Shown here one piece after another: positions 16,478 through 27,697 of a DNA stretch of 64,000 bases. The position numbers and the translations under genes were made by a program. Source of the stretch: Rahnella variigena (GTDB taxonomy: Bacteria; Pseudomonadota; Gammaproteobacteria; Enterobacterales; Enterobacteriaceae). The stretch spans positions 620,001-684,000 of the forward strand of contig NZ_NSDJ01000001.1 in the NCBI RefSeq assembly GCF_003610915.1, read 5' to 3'. Under the pieces are notes generated by a model. That model was not told where the DNA came from, made no database searches, and saw only the letters and a list, made by a program, of their open reading frames with translations. How positions within the stretch are numbered: the stretch's first letter is position 1; each line of letters opens with the position of its first letter.

Positions 16478-16924
16478 ATGAAGACCCGTCTTACCCATGC
16501 TCCGACAGAACATGATATTGAGGAGATCAAAACAGCTCTGCGCACTTTCAACCGGAATTTTGTTCCTCAGTCGAAATTTCGCGAGTTAGGTATTTTTGTG
16601 GAAGACGAGAACGGCAGCAAACAGGCCGGGATTGTGGCGGAAACGGTCGGTAAATGGATGTATATCCAAATGTTGTGGGTCGATGAGTCGTTACGCGGAA
16701 AAGATGTCGGAACGCAACTGATTGCCGAGGCGGAAGCAGAAGCTAAAACGCGGGGATGTCGCTATTCGCTGGTGGATACCTTTAGTTTTCAGGCCCGGCC
16801 ATTCTATGAGCGAATGGGTTACGAGATGCAGATGGCGCTGGAAGATTATATCCGCGATACCCGCACGCCTGAGGATGCGCCGTCTACCCATACCCGGTAT
16901 TTCCTGACCAAGACATTAGGCTGA
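16478..16924 (+). CDS. GNAT family N-acetyltransferase
   Basis: A protein of 148 aa with the GNAT core: strand MYIQMLWVDESLRGKDVGTQL contains the acetyl-CoA-binding R/Q-x-x-G-x-G/A-like turn (about residues 67-80), and FQARPFYERMGYE the C-terminal motif B. Substrate unknown. AAAAGGAAT precedes the ATG, and the gene lies 17 bases after the LysE exporter. It ends before a hairpin shared with the convergent yfcF. Confidence 0.85.
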   Translation: MKTRLTHAPTEHDIEEIKTALRTFNRNFVPQSKFRELGIFVEDENGSKQAGIVAETVGKWMYIQMLWVDESLRGKDVGTQLIAEAEAEAKTRGCRYSLVDTFSFQARPFYERMGYEMQMALEDYIRDTRTPEDAPSTHTRYFLTKTLG

Positions 16925-16933
16925 ATCGGGGAA

Positions 16934-16960
16934 GCGCGGCTGAACGGGCCGCGCAATTTT
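16934..16960. terminator. Rho-independent terminator
   Basis: GCGCGGC (16934-16940), loop of seven, GCCGCGC (16948-16954), then AATTTTT. Ends the acetyltransferase transcript; yfcF converges on it from the other side. Confidence 0.75.
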
Positions 16961-16964
16961 TCGG

Positions 16965-19815
<2,851 letters not shown>

Positions 19816-20061
19816 AAAATTACCCCGGAACAGAAAAACGTACTGTGAAAACTCACGATGAAATAACGCGGATGATCTGTCCCTGACGCTGGCCCGGCAG
19901 AAGCGGGAATTCCGTTATCGTCTGAATTATCGGCAACAGGCGGAGATGCTTTAGCCAAAACGGTAAAAAACCGGCCGGCAAAGATAAACGTTCGCATCCT
20001 GCTCACGTCTCCCTATACTGCTGTTATGTCGGCTGATTCAGCACCTTTCCAGGAAACTCCT

Positions 20062-20601
20062 ATGAAGTCATGGCTCTTACCTCTTTTGTTGCTTGCGCCA
20101 CTGTGTTCGCAGGCGGCTTCCACGCCGAAAGAAATCAAAGCGCGATTCAGCCAGTTTAAGGTCGGGGATAAAACCATTTGCCTCGATGATGTGACGTATG
20201 CCAACAACAGCAAAATGAAAGTCATTGAAAACGGCTTTGTCGTGTCTAAGCGGAAAAATGTGCTGATTTATCAGAGCAATACGCTGTTTTTGCTGGGAAA
20301 TGACATCACGGTGAACATCAAGGCGATTATTGAAAGCCGCGCAGGGAAATACGCCTTCAACAACCAGTTCAAACAGGCCATGATTCAGGTTGAGGGACTG
20401 GACGATCCGGCGCGAGCCAATGAGAAAGCGAAAATCATTCAGTCATTCCAGGATGTGATTTCGGACAAGCATAATGAAACGCCTTACAGCTCCGTGGCGC
20501 TGACCGACAAGGGCTACATCATCACGCAGGTCGAAAGCCACTCAACGACCATCAGCGAATGCTACGTAACGCCTTATAAGAAGCCGGAAAATAACAAATA
20601 A
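20062..20601 (+). CDS. Predicted secreted protein of unknown function
   Basis: A protein of 179 aa with a signal peptide (MKSWLLPLLLLAPLCSQAAS, cleavage near residue 18-19) and no recognised domain. The mature part has two cysteines (KTICLDD and ISECYVT) that could form a disulphide. The start at 20062 follows AGGAAAC; an earlier in-frame ATG at 20026 would spoil the signal peptide. It is followed after 11 bases by an acetyltransferase gene. Confidence 0.7.
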   Translation: MKSWLLPLLLLAPLCSQAASTPKEIKARFSQFKVGDKTICLDDVTYANNSKMKVIENGFVVSKRKNVLIYQSNTLFLLGNDITVNIKAIIESRAGKYAFNNQFKQAMIQVEGLDDPARANEKAKIIQSFQDVISDKHNETPYSSVALTDKGYIITQVESHSTTISECYVTPYKKPENNK

Positions 20602-20612
20602 ATCAGAGGGAA

Positions 20613-21098
20613 ATGATGACTATTTTAGCGCCGATGAGGGCCGCGTTTTACCCGAATTTCGCCGAACAGCTGGCAATAGATTATGCCGAAGAGAACGTAA
20701 CCGCCGGTCTGTGGCAGGCGGATACCGCGCTGGAACGGGCGCGAAGTTCTACGCAAAATGCACTGCCGCAAGGTATTGATACGCCGGATCAGTATCTTTT
20801 CGAGATTAAAACCGAAGAGAACGGCGAAACCGCAGGCTATTTATGGTTTTCTAACGTCGAACGTTATGGCGTACGCAGCGCGTTCGTGTACGAGCTGACG
20901 GTGTTTCCGCAATTCCGCCGTCAGGGTCATGCGGCGGCAGCGTTCAGATTGATGGAAGAACGCCTGCAGGAACAGGGCTGTGCGGCAATCGAACTGAATG
21001 TCTTTGCCAGCAATCCCGGTGCGCAGGCGCTGTACGCCAGCCTGGGTTACGTCACGACGAAAATGAATATGCGTAAACCGCTTAGCGCTGATATTTAA
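20613..21098 (+). CDS. GNAT family N-acetyltransferase
   Basis: A protein of 161 aa with a clear GNAT core: VYELTVFPQFRRQGHAAAAF holds the acetyl-CoA pyrophosphate loop (R-R-Q-G-H-A), and NVFASNPGAQALYASLGYV motif B. The architecture resembles YncA/MnaT-like enzymes, but the substrate is unknown. AGAGGGAAATG precedes the start. Its last 17 bases overlap the 3' end of the convergent acetyltransferase gene. Confidence 0.87.
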   Translation: MMTILAPMRAAFYPNFAEQLAIDYAEENVTAGLWQADTALERARSSTQNALPQGIDTPDQYLFEIKTEENGETAGYLWFSNVERYGVRSAFVYELTVFPQFRRQGHAAAAFRLMEERLQEQGCAAIELNVFASNPGAQALYASLGYVTTKMNMRKPLSADI

Positions 21099-21534
21099 TA
21101 AATTCGGTCAGCGTACCAATACGGTCATACAATTTGCGGGCCGTATGGTTACTGGTTTTCGTCGTCCAGTAGACGTTAGCTTTGTCGTGCTGGTCGGCGT
21201 AAGCGTAAACCGCTTCAATCAGTTTCTGCCCGATCCCCAGTTTGCGTGCGCTGTCATCGACGTATAAATCCTGCAAATAGACCACCTGCTGCATGTGCCA
21301 GCCATGATCGTGATTGATACAATTCACCAGCCCGACCAGTTTTCCCTCGTATTCCGCCACATAGCCAAACATGCTGGCGTAGTCAGGCTGAGATAAACGC
21401 GTGAAAGTGTAATCAAACTGCGCCGGATCCAGACCTGACTGGTAAAAATCCAGATATGCACGCCACAGGGTTTCCCAACCTTCACGGTCAGCGGGCGTTA
21501 ACGGACGGATCACAACATCTTGCGGCTGGCTCAT
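21082..21534 (-). CDS. GNAT family N-acetyltransferase
   Basis: A protein of 150 aa beginning MSQPQDVVIRPLTPADREGW. The GNAT motif A is at LQDLYVDDSARKLGIGQKLI and the C-terminal motif at TSNHTARKLYDRIGTLTEF, which is like diamine/polyamine or antibiotic-type acetyltransferases. The start at 21534 is preferred (GAGGA upstream); an open extension reaches 21645. The gene is 29 bases downstream of the SutR-like regulator gene and could be cotranscribed with it. Confidence 0.86.
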   Translation of the reverse strand: MSQPQDVVIRPLTPADREGWETLWRAYLDFYQSGLDPAQFDYTFTRLSQPDYASMFGYVAEYEGKLVGLVNCINHDHGWHMQQVVYLQDLYVDDSARKLGIGQKLIEAVYAYADQHDKANVYWTTKTSNHTARKLYDRIGTLTEFIKYQR

Positions 21535-21563
21535 GGGGTCATTCTCCTCAGGAAATGAAAACG

Positions 21564-22130
21564 TTACGGGCGCGAATGCGGATAATGTATCAGGTCGTGG
21601 AAACGCACGGAATGGCCGCTTTCGTTGCGGTAAGCATGCGGGCAATCGGCGGCAAAACGCAGCGCCTCTCCGGCACTCAATATGCGCGTTACGCCATCAA
21701 CGGTCAGCGTCAGTTCACCTTCAGTCACAATCACATGCTCGATTACGCCAGCTTCATGAGGCGTGGATTCACTGCACCCGCCCGGTTCGAGATCGATAAC
21801 AAACATGTCCATGCGCAACGTGGTGTCGTAGGGAAATAACGGCACGACGCGCATTCCTGAGGTTTGACTGTTGAAGGTGGTCAGCAAGCCGTGGCGATGC
21901 AACGCGGCTGACTGCTCAGGTGGCGTTTCAAGAAATTCCGAAAACGATACATTCAGGCCGCTGGCGATTTTCCACAATGTCGCCACCGTCGGGCTGGATT
22001 CGCCACGCTCAATTTGCCCGAGCATCGCCTTACTGACACCGGTTTTTTCTGCCGCCTGAGTGAGACTCCAGCCGCGTTCGCTGCGAACGGCCTTAAGCTG
22101 GCGGCCAATATGGCGGGTGATTTCCTGCAT
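21564..22130 (-). CDS. sutR: XRE-cupin transcriptional regulator, SutR/YdcN-like
   Basis: A regulator of 188 aa with a lambda-repressor-type helix-turn-helix at residues 5-62 (SLTQAAEKTGVSKAMLGQIE) and a cupin domain at about 105-180 (EHVIVTEGELTLTVDGVTRI; GEALRFAADCPHAYRN). In E. coli the same protein type (YdcN, renamed SutR and linked to sulphur utilisation) is encoded divergently from the benzoate transporter-like ydcO, the arrangement seen here. AGGAGATACC precedes the ATG at 22130. Two near-identical 18-bp palindromes in the shared promoter region are its probable operators. Confidence 0.82.
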   Translation of the reverse strand: MQEITRHIGRQLKAVRSERGWSLTQAAEKTGVSKAMLGQIERGESSPTVATLWKIASGLNVSFSEFLETPPEQSAALHRHGLLTTFNSQTSGMRVVPLFPYDTTLRMDMFVIDLEPGGCSESTPHEAGVIEHVIVTEGELTLTVDGVTRILSAGEALRFAADCPHAYRNESGHSVRFHDLIHYPHSRP

Positions 22131-22166
22131 GGTATCTCCTCTGCGACGATGATCGTTCATCGCCAT

Positions 22167-22184
22167 TGTGCGTTATAACGCACA
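22167..22184. promoter_or_regulatory. Operator palindrome 1, sutR-ydcO region
   Basis: TGTGCGTTATAACGCACA is a perfect 18-bp palindrome 37 bases upstream of the sutR start. A second copy differing by one base lies 40 bases away. Two matching sites between divergent regulator and target genes are a strong sign of a dedicated operator. Confidence 0.8.
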
Positions 22185-22206
22185 GTGATATCTTGAGCGC
22201 ATCCGA

Positions 22207-22224
22207 TGTGCGCTATAACGCACA
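22207..22224. promoter_or_regulatory. Operator palindrome 2, sutR-ydcO region
   Basis: TGTGCGCTATAACGCACA repeats the first palindrome with a single T-to-C change. Centre-to-centre distance is 40 bases, close to four helical turns, so two dimers would bind the same face of the DNA. It ends 43 bases before the transporter start. Confidence 0.8.
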
Positions 22225-22267
22225 ACAGCATACCGCCAGCGTCCGCTAACCAGAAGGATTTTCACCC

Positions 22268-23470
22268 ATGGCCTCGCGTTTTAGTTTGCAGGATTTAACT
22301 TTTTCGGCGGTAATCGCCGGCTTTGTCGCGGTTTTAGTCGGTTATACCAGCTCGGCGGCGATTATCTTTCAGGCAGCGGAAGCGGCGGGCGCCAGCGTGG
22401 CGCAAATCGGTGGCTGGCTGAGTATGCTCGGCCTGGGAATGGGCGTCACCAGTATTGGTCTGTCGCTGTATTACCGCACGCCGGTCGTCACCGCCTGGTC
22501 TACGCCCGGCGCAGCGCTGCTGGTCACCAGCCTGCCCGGCACCTCGCTGAATGAGGCGATTGGCGTATTTATTTTTGCCACCGGACTTATCCTGCTGTGC
22601 GGCGTGACCGGCCTGTTTGCCCGGCTGATGCATTACATTCCGCAGGCACTCTCGGCGGCGATGCTGGGCGGCATTCTGCTGCGCTTTGGGCTGAATGCGT
22701 TTACCTCGCTGCAAAGTAATTTCGCCCTCGCGGGCAGCATGTGTCTGGTGTATCTGCTGGCGAAACGCGCCCTGCCACGCTATGCGGTGGTGCTCGCGCT
22801 GGCCGCCGGGTTGATTGTCGCCGGTTTACAGGGCGATATTGCGCTGCACGGCCAGACGCTGACCTTCGCGGCGCCGGAGTTTGTCATGCCGCATTTCACG
22901 CTTTCCTCGATTATCGGCATCGGTATTCCGTTCTTTGTCGTAACGATGGCTTCACAAAACGCACCGGGGATCGCCACCCTGAAAGCGCACGGCTATCACC
23001 TGCCCGTTTCTCCATTGATTACCTGGACGGCGCTGACGGCATTGGTTTTAGCACCGTTCGGCGGTTTTACCGTCTGTATCGCCGCCATTACCGCCGCAAT
23101 TTGTATGGGCGAGGATATTCATCCTGATCCGAAAAAACGTTATATGGCGGCGGTGGCGGCAGGCATTTTCTATCTGATCGCGGGCGTGTTTGGCGGGTCC
23201 ATCGGTATGGTCTTTACCGCGCTGCCGGAAGCGCTGATCCACACCATCGCCGGGCTGGCGTTGCTCGGCACCATTGCGGGCAGCCTGTACCGCGCACTGG
23301 AAAACGAAAAGCAGCGCGATGCGGCCATCATCACCTTTCTGATCACCGCGTCCGGCGTCACGCTGCTGGGTGTCGGTTCGGCATTCTGGGGGCTGGCGGG
23401 CGGCGTAATTACGCATCTGATCCTGAGTATTCCGGCGCGAAACCGTGATAAATCCGCCGGGAAAGGTTGA
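22268..23470 (+). CDS. ydcO: BenE/YdcO family membrane transporter
   Basis: A protein of 400 aa and about twelve membrane segments, of the BenE (benzoate/H+ symporter-like) family, which shares the nucleobase-ascorbate transporter fold. Typical motifs include GFVAVLVGYTSSAAIIFQAA, YYRTPVVTAWSTPGAALL and FFVVTMASQNAPGIATLKAH. AGAAGGATTTTCACC precedes the ATG at 22268. The divergent SutR-like regulator suggests the E. coli ydcN-ydcO pair rather than a benzoate degradation cluster; no aromatic catabolic genes are nearby. The true substrate is uncertain. Confidence 0.87.
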   Translation: MASRFSLQDLTFSAVIAGFVAVLVGYTSSAAIIFQAAEAAGASVAQIGGWLSMLGLGMGVTSIGLSLYYRTPVVTAWSTPGAALLVTSLPGTSLNEAIGVFIFATGLILLCGVTGLFARLMHYIPQALSAAMLGGILLRFGLNAFTSLQSNFALAGSMCLVYLLAKRALPRYAVVLALAAGLIVAGLQGDIALHGQTLTFAAPEFVMPHFTLSSIIGIGIPFFVVTMASQNAPGIATLKAHGYHLPVSPLITWTALTALVLAPFGGFTVCIAAITAAICMGEDIHPDPKKRYMAAVAAGIFYLIAGVFGGSIGMVFTALPEALIHTIAGLALLGTIAGSLYRALENEKQRDAAIITFLITASGVTLLGVGSAFWGLAGGVITHLILSIPARNRDKSAGKG

Positions 23471-23511
23471 GTCCGTTCAAGTTCTGGGTAACAGGTTTTC
23501 GTAACACGGCG

Positions 23512-23534
23512 CAAAGTGACGACGATCACATTTT
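23512..23534. promoter_or_regulatory. CRP-like site upstream of idnD
   Basis: GTGA (23516-23519), six bases, TCACA (23526-23530) within an A/T-flanked frame match the CRP half sites, about 65 bases upstream of the idnD start. Catabolite control is expected for a sugar-acid gene. Confidence 0.55.
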
Positions 23535-23592
23535 CTGACCGGCAAACCCTTTTTACTGGGCGCAATCAGGCCCTTTAAAGAGCGAGAATTCC

Positions 23593-24624
23593 ATGACTAT
23601 TGCCACACAATCCTGCGTCGTGACCGGGAAAAAAGACGTTTCGGTCATCGACCAGACTATCGACTATACCGGCCAGGGCACGCTGGTAAAAATTACCCGC
23701 GGCGGGATCTGCGGTTCCGACCTGCATTACTACGAACACGGCGCGGTGGGCGATTTCAAAGTGCGCGAGGCGATGGTGCTCGGTCACGAAGTGGTTGGTG
23801 TGGTGGAGAAATCGGATAACCCAGATTTGCAGCCCGGCCAGAAAGTGGCGCTCAATCCGAGTAAGCCGTGCAAGGCCTGTAAATATTGCCTGTCCGGTGA
23901 CGAGAACCAGTGTACTACCATGAAATTCTTCGGCAGCGCGATGTATTTCCCGCACATCAACGGCGCGTTCACGCAGTACAAAATCGTCGACAGCGCCCAG
24001 TGCATTCCTTACGACAATCAGGTCAGCGACCGCCTGATGGTGTTCGCCGAACCGCTGGCTGTCGCCATTCATGCCGTGAATCAGGCGGGTGATATTCATG
24101 GCAAAACCGTTTTTGTGTCCGGCGTCGGCCCGATTGGCTGCTTAATCGTGCTGGCAGCGAAAGCCAAAGGCGCAGCGCAAATCGTGGTGACTGACCCGAG
24201 TGAACGCTGCCGGACGCTGGCACTGGCTGTGGGCGCAAGCAAAGCGCTGGATGCCGCACAGGGCGATTTCAGCGAATATCAGGCAGAGAAAGGTTTCTTC
24301 GATGTGACCTTTGACGCCTCAGGCCATCCTTCATCCATCCGCCGCTGTCTGGAAGTGACCCGCGCACGTGGCACGCTGGTGCAGGTCGGCATGGGACCGG
24401 TAGTGAATGAATTCCCGCTGATGATGCTGATTGCCAAAGAAATTAACTGGGTCGGCAGCTTCCGCTTCACTGAAGAATTCAACACGGCAGTGGAATGGCT
24501 GGCGAATAAAACCGTTGATCCGATGCCGTTGCTGTCGGCGGAATTCCCGCAGGAAAGCCTGGTGGAAGCGCTGGACTACGCGATGGATAAATCCAAAGCG
24601 TCGAAAGTGCAGCTGGTTTTCTAG
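23593..24624 (+). CDS. idnD: L-idonate 5-dehydrogenase
   Basis: Oxidises L-idonate to 5-ketogluconate with NAD(P)+. The 343-aa protein is a zinc medium-chain dehydrogenase of exactly the E. coli IdnD length: catalytic zinc ligands in RGGICGSDLHYYEHG and VLGHEVVG, the structural zinc cysteines in NPSKPCKACKYCLSGDENQC, and the Rossmann motif SGVGPIGCLIV. The C-terminus (DKSKASKVQLVF) also follows IdnD. None of idnK, idnO, idnT or idnR is adjacent, so it stands alone in this window. A CRP-like site lies upstream. Confidence 0.9.
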   Translation: MTIATQSCVVTGKKDVSVIDQTIDYTGQGTLVKITRGGICGSDLHYYEHGAVGDFKVREAMVLGHEVVGVVEKSDNPDLQPGQKVALNPSKPCKACKYCLSGDENQCTTMKFFGSAMYFPHINGAFTQYKIVDSAQCIPYDNQVSDRLMVFAEPLAVAIHAVNQAGDIHGKTVFVSGVGPIGCLIVLAAKAKGAAQIVVTDPSERCRTLALAVGASKALDAAQGDFSEYQAEKGFFDVTFDASGHPSSIRRCLEVTRARGTLVQVGMGPVVNEFPLMMLIAKEINWVGSFRFTEEFNTAVEWLANKTVDPMPLLSAEFPQESLVEALDYAMDKSKASKVQLVF

Positions 24625-24673
24625 TTCAGTCTGCAACGACACTCACAATATTAAAACATCGTTTCATTTTATG

Positions 24674-24704
24674 ATGTCCTCTGATTTTTATCCTCAGAGG
24701 ACAT
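24674..24704 (+). promoter_or_regulatory. Hairpin sequestering the ribosome-binding site of the DJ-1 gene
   Basis: ATGTCCTCTGA (24674-24684) and TCAGAGGACAT (24694-24704) are exact reverse complements around a 9-base loop, 7 bases before the start codon at 24712. The right arm contains the AGAGG Shine-Dalgarno sequence (24696-24700), which would be paired in the mRNA. It has no T-run immediately after it, so translation control is likelier than termination. Confidence 0.55.
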
Positions 24705-24711
24705 TTGCATT

Positions 24712-25308
24712 ATGGTAAAGGACAACGCGAAAAAGCAGGTCGCACTGCTGCTGGCCGACGGATTTGAAGAAGGCGAAGCTGTGATTGTGCTCGATATTCT
24801 CGAGCGGCTGGACATTCAGGTCACCACGCTGGCGTGCCAGAAAAGCCTGACACTGCGCACCTATCACGGCATTCAGATGCAGGCCAACGAATTGCTGTCT
24901 GCGCAGGGCGACCGTTTATTCGACGCCGTCGTCATGCCCGGCGGGCCGGAAGGCTCAGTGGCGCTGGCAGCCAGCAAAGAAGTGGTGGAATTTGTCCGCC
25001 GTCACGATGAGGCCGGTAAACTGATTTGCCCGCTGTGCTCCGCTGCCGCCCGCGTGCTGGGCGGAAACGGCCTGCTGAAAGGCCGCCGTTACGTGTGTTC
25101 CGGCGATTTATACAAAGACGTGAAAGACGGCGTTTACGTCAATCAGTCCTTTGTGGAAGACGGCAACCTGCTGAGCGGTAAAGGATTAGGGCTGGCGTTC
25201 GATTTTGCTTTCCAGCTGGCGTACCGCCTGACCGGCGACGCTGAAACCACCAATTTCCAGGCCGATCATATCGATTATCACCACTGGCGCGCCGACCAGA
25301 AGCTTTGA
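24712..25308 (+). CDS. DJ-1/PfpI family protein
   Basis: A cytoplasmic protein of 198 aa with the DJ-1/ThiJ/PfpI fold (VALLLADGFEEGEAVIVLDI at residues 10-29, VVMPGGPEGSVALA at 73-86). The nucleophile elbow is ICPLCSAAARVLGG, with Cys109 as probable catalytic Cys and Glu20 as its usual partner. Relatives include YajL and other deglycase/chaperone-like proteins protecting against oxidative or carbonyl stress; the exact activity is uncertain. Its Shine-Dalgarno sequence is buried in a perfect hairpin. An isochorismatase-like gene and a GlxA-type regulator gene follow in the same direction. Confidence 0.85.
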   Translation: MVKDNAKKQVALLLADGFEEGEAVIVLDILERLDIQVTTLACQKSLTLRTYHGIQMQANELLSAQGDRLFDAVVMPGGPEGSVALAASKEVVEFVRRHDEAGKLICPLCSAAARVLGGNGLLKGRRYVCSGDLYKDVKDGVYVNQSFVEDGNLLSGKGLGLAFDFAFQLAYRLTGDAETTNFQADHIDYHHWRADQKL

Positions 25309-25449
25309 TCAACATGCTGTGATTAAAACGCTGACAGCGGCGGATAACGAAGATCGTCCGTAGCTGTCAGTTTCATGTCCGTTTTTGGCATTCTCATCAT
25401 CTCAATTCAGGCGCACACTGACTTCACACTCATCAGATGGAGTCCGAAA

Positions 25450-26004
25450 ATGACACACAGTGCCCTGCTAAACATCGACGTCCAGCGTTCATTCGAACAC
25501 AAAGATTTCTGGCAGCAGAATGATTTACCGGCTTTCAGCGCAGCATTAACCCGCCTGATCGACGGCTGTCAGACCCGTAATGTGCCGGTCATCGACGTGT
25601 TTCATGTTAATCCCGACGGCGTGTTCTCGCTGGATTCCGGCCTGGTGACACCGATGTCTTTTCTGAGTCATCAGCCGCAACATGTGGTGCATAAACACGT
25701 CCACAATTCCCTGACCGAGTCCGGCCTCGACGGCTGGCTGCGCGAAAACGGCATCACGCATCTGATCATCGCCGGAATGCGTACCGAACAGTGCTGCGAA
25801 ACAACGGCACGCGTGGCCTCCGATCTGGGCTACACAGTGACTTTTGTCACCGAAGCGACGCTGACCTTCCCGATGACCCACGCCAGCGGCATCACGCTGA
25901 GCGCGCAGGACATCAAATTGCGTACCGAGCTGGTTCTCGCCGACCGCTTTGCCACCATTTCCGACGTGACCGGTGCGCTGGCGGAACTCGACCGCGCTGT
26001 GTGA
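25450..26004 (+). CDS. Isochorismatase-family cysteine hydrolase
   Basis: A protein of 184 aa with the isochorismatase-like fold. The catalytic triad appears as Asp10 (LLNIDVQRSF), Lys82 (VVHKHVHNSL) and Cys115 or Cys116 (GMRTEQCCETTARVASDLGY), the pattern of nicotinamidase-like amidohydrolases. Substrate unknown. The start MTHSALL at 25450 is preferred over the open extension to 25375 because the conserved first strand starts here. A GlxA-type regulator gene begins 36 bases downstream; this pairing is common, suggesting the regulator controls or responds to the hydrolase pathway. Confidence 0.83.
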   Translation: MTHSALLNIDVQRSFEHKDFWQQNDLPAFSAALTRLIDGCQTRNVPVIDVFHVNPDGVFSLDSGLVTPMSFLSHQPQHVVHKHVHNSLTESGLDGWLRENGITHLIIAGMRTEQCCETTARVASDLGYTVTFVTEATLTFPMTHASGITLSAQDIKLRTELVLADRFATISDVTGALAELDRAV

Positions 26005-26040
26005 AGATAGCGTTTTCCCCCTGCGGACGGATAAAGCACT

Positions 26041-26967
26041 ATGCAGCGAAATGTCTACTTTGTGACGCTCCCCGGCGTGATGTCTTTGGATCTGACCGGT
26101 CCGGCAGAAGCGCTGCGCCTTGCCGGGCAATTCCACCTGCATTACATCGGACCGCAGGCGGAAGTTGTGATGTCTACCGGCCTGACGGTCAGCCATTTGC
26201 AACCGCTGCCAGAAAGTCTGCCCGCAGGCAGTATTTTGATCATGCCGGGTGTGGCGGAATCCACCGAAAACTTCGCCTCGCCGGTGGCACAGACCGCCTG
26301 CGACTGGCTGCATCAGCAGAAAGGCGCGATTGAGGCGGGGGATTTAACGCTGGTGTGTATCTGTTCCGGCAGCCTGCTGGCCGGGAAAGCCGGGCTGCTT
26401 GACGGCTATCAGTGCACCACGCATCACGACGTGATCGGGCGTTTACGCCAGCAGGTACCCGCCGCGCAGGTGAAGGATAACCGGATATTTGTCGAAGACC
26501 GCTCAGTGCTGACCAGCGCGGGTATCAGCGCCGGTATCGATCTGGCGCTGCATCTGATCGCCACCCATCTGGGGCCGCAGGCCGCGCTGGATGTCGCCCG
26601 CGAAATGGTGGTGTATTTCCGCCGTGGGGGCGATGACCCGCAACTTTCTCCATGGCTGCGTTATCGCAATCACCTGCATCCCGCCGTACACCGCGCGCAA
26701 AACCTGATGGCCGCCGAACCCGAATCTGCCTGGCAGGTTGAGGACGTCGCCGCAAAGGCACACATCAGCAGCCGTCACCTCACCCGTTTGTTCCGCCAGC
26801 ATCTGGGGATCAGCGTGCGCGACTACCACGAGCAACTGCGCATCGCCATCGCCCAACAACGCCTGCAACAAGGCGCAGGCATTGAAAAAGCCGCCCTCGC
26901 CGCCGGATTCTCGTCCGCAAGACAGTTCAGACGGGCGCAGGAAAGATGGGAGTCTGTACAAGGCTGA
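26041..26967 (+). CDS. GlxA-family AraC-type transcriptional regulator
   Basis: A regulator of 308 aa combining a DJ-1/PfpI-like amidase domain (residues 1-190, with VCICSGSLLAGKAGLLDG as the former nucleophile loop) and a C-terminal AraC DNA-binding domain (about 215-305, two helix-turn-helix motifs: VEDVAAKAHISSRHLTRLFR and IEKAALAAGFSSARQFRRAQ). This is the GlxA/FtrA architecture. It lies 36 bases after the isochorismatase-like gene in the same direction, so it is probably in one operon with it. The effector is unknown. Confidence 0.88.
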   Translation: MQRNVYFVTLPGVMSLDLTGPAEALRLAGQFHLHYIGPQAEVVMSTGLTVSHLQPLPESLPAGSILIMPGVAESTENFASPVAQTACDWLHQQKGAIEAGDLTLVCICSGSLLAGKAGLLDGYQCTTHHDVIGRLRQQVPAAQVKDNRIFVEDRSVLTSAGISAGIDLALHLIATHLGPQAALDVAREMVVYFRRGGDDPQLSPWLRYRNHLHPAVHRAQNLMAAEPESAWQVEDVAAKAHISSRHLTRLFRQHLGISVRDYHEQLRIAIAQQRLQQGAGIEKAALAAGFSSARQFRRAQERWESVQG

Positions 26968-27126
26968 TTGCAAGTTGAGCAATAAGTGAGTAAAATTTTA
27001 CTCACTGACGGTTTGTGGGACTGAATAGCTGGGCTAAACAGTACGTCGGTGTCTGCCTGTAAAGGCCGCTGGCCGTGCCGCGATAAGATGAGAATCCAAA
27101 GACCTCCGCCTGAAACTGTAAAAAAC

Positions 27127-27152
27127 AAAAAAGCGACCCTGGGTCGCTTTTT
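27127..27152. terminator. Bidirectional rho-independent terminator
   Basis: AAAAAAGCGACC, a tight loop, GGTCGCTTTTTT. Strong A-run and T-run on both sides let it end the GlxA-regulator transcript and the convergent gene at 27155. Confidence 0.88.
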
Positions 27153-27154
27153 TG

Positions 27155-27697
27155 CTATCTGCGCTTTGTCGGCAGTTTCAGTCCTTTCATTCTCGCACCA
27201 AAAATATACCAAAAACTGAATCGCCCGTTTACGCCAACCGGACCAGCCCATTTTTCTCTTGGGTAACCCGTCATCACTTTTAATCGTATATCGCTCGCCG
27301 GATGGTTGTTTTTTGTTATTTCGAAAAACAAACAATAATCTACATCCATATAATGCTCTTCGAGATAATAAAAAGTTTCCTGATGCTTATGGGGCGCTCT
27401 TGCCAATATCGCATTTTCGTTAATTAACTTATTAACAAGGTCGGGTAAGCGACATGAATAAGTATAACGCTCCCGGCAGAAATATCGCCGGTGATTACCA
27501 GGACTGTGCGGATAAAACCATAACTCCGACGTGGCCTGATGCGCCGTAAAACAATGATCAGTGTAAACAATAAAAATCCGCAACTGACGGGCAGGGAAAT
27601 CATGACTGGCGGGCCTCACGGCGATAATTGTCGATGCACGCAGATGCTCCAGCGTATAAATTTCACCGTTTATTTCAAATGGCAGCCAGCATGTCAT
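27155..27697 (-). CDS. Unrecognised 180-aa protein in an A+T-rich segment
   Basis: A protein of 180 aa, not assigned to a family with confidence. It is rich in aromatic and basic residues (YTDHCFTAHQATSELWFYPH, RRYFCRERYTYSCRLPDLV, YLEEHYMDVDYCLFFEITKN), with a hydrophobic-aromatic C-terminus (FSFWYIFGARMKG) and no signal peptide. Base composition is lower in G+C than the neighbours and the flank 27698-27862 is very A+T-rich, suggesting acquired DNA. A gene of this kind may be phage- or mobile-element-derived, but nothing proves it. It has its own start at 27697 and ends at the bidirectional terminator. Confidence 0.55.
   Translation of the reverse strand: MTCWLPFEINGEIYTLEHLRASTIIAVRPASHDFPARQLRIFIVYTDHCFTAHQATSELWFYPHSPGNHRRYFCRERYTYSCRLPDLVNKLINENAILARAPHKHQETFYYLEEHYMDVDYCLFFEITKNNHPASDIRLKVMTGYPREKWAGPVGVNGRFSFWYIFGARMKGLKLPTKRR

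Noticed and set aside
21082..21098. Frameshift or mis-assembly at overlapping acetyltransferase genes
   Set aside because: The overlap is a normal 17-base convergent tail-to-tail overlap of two complete GNAT proteins.
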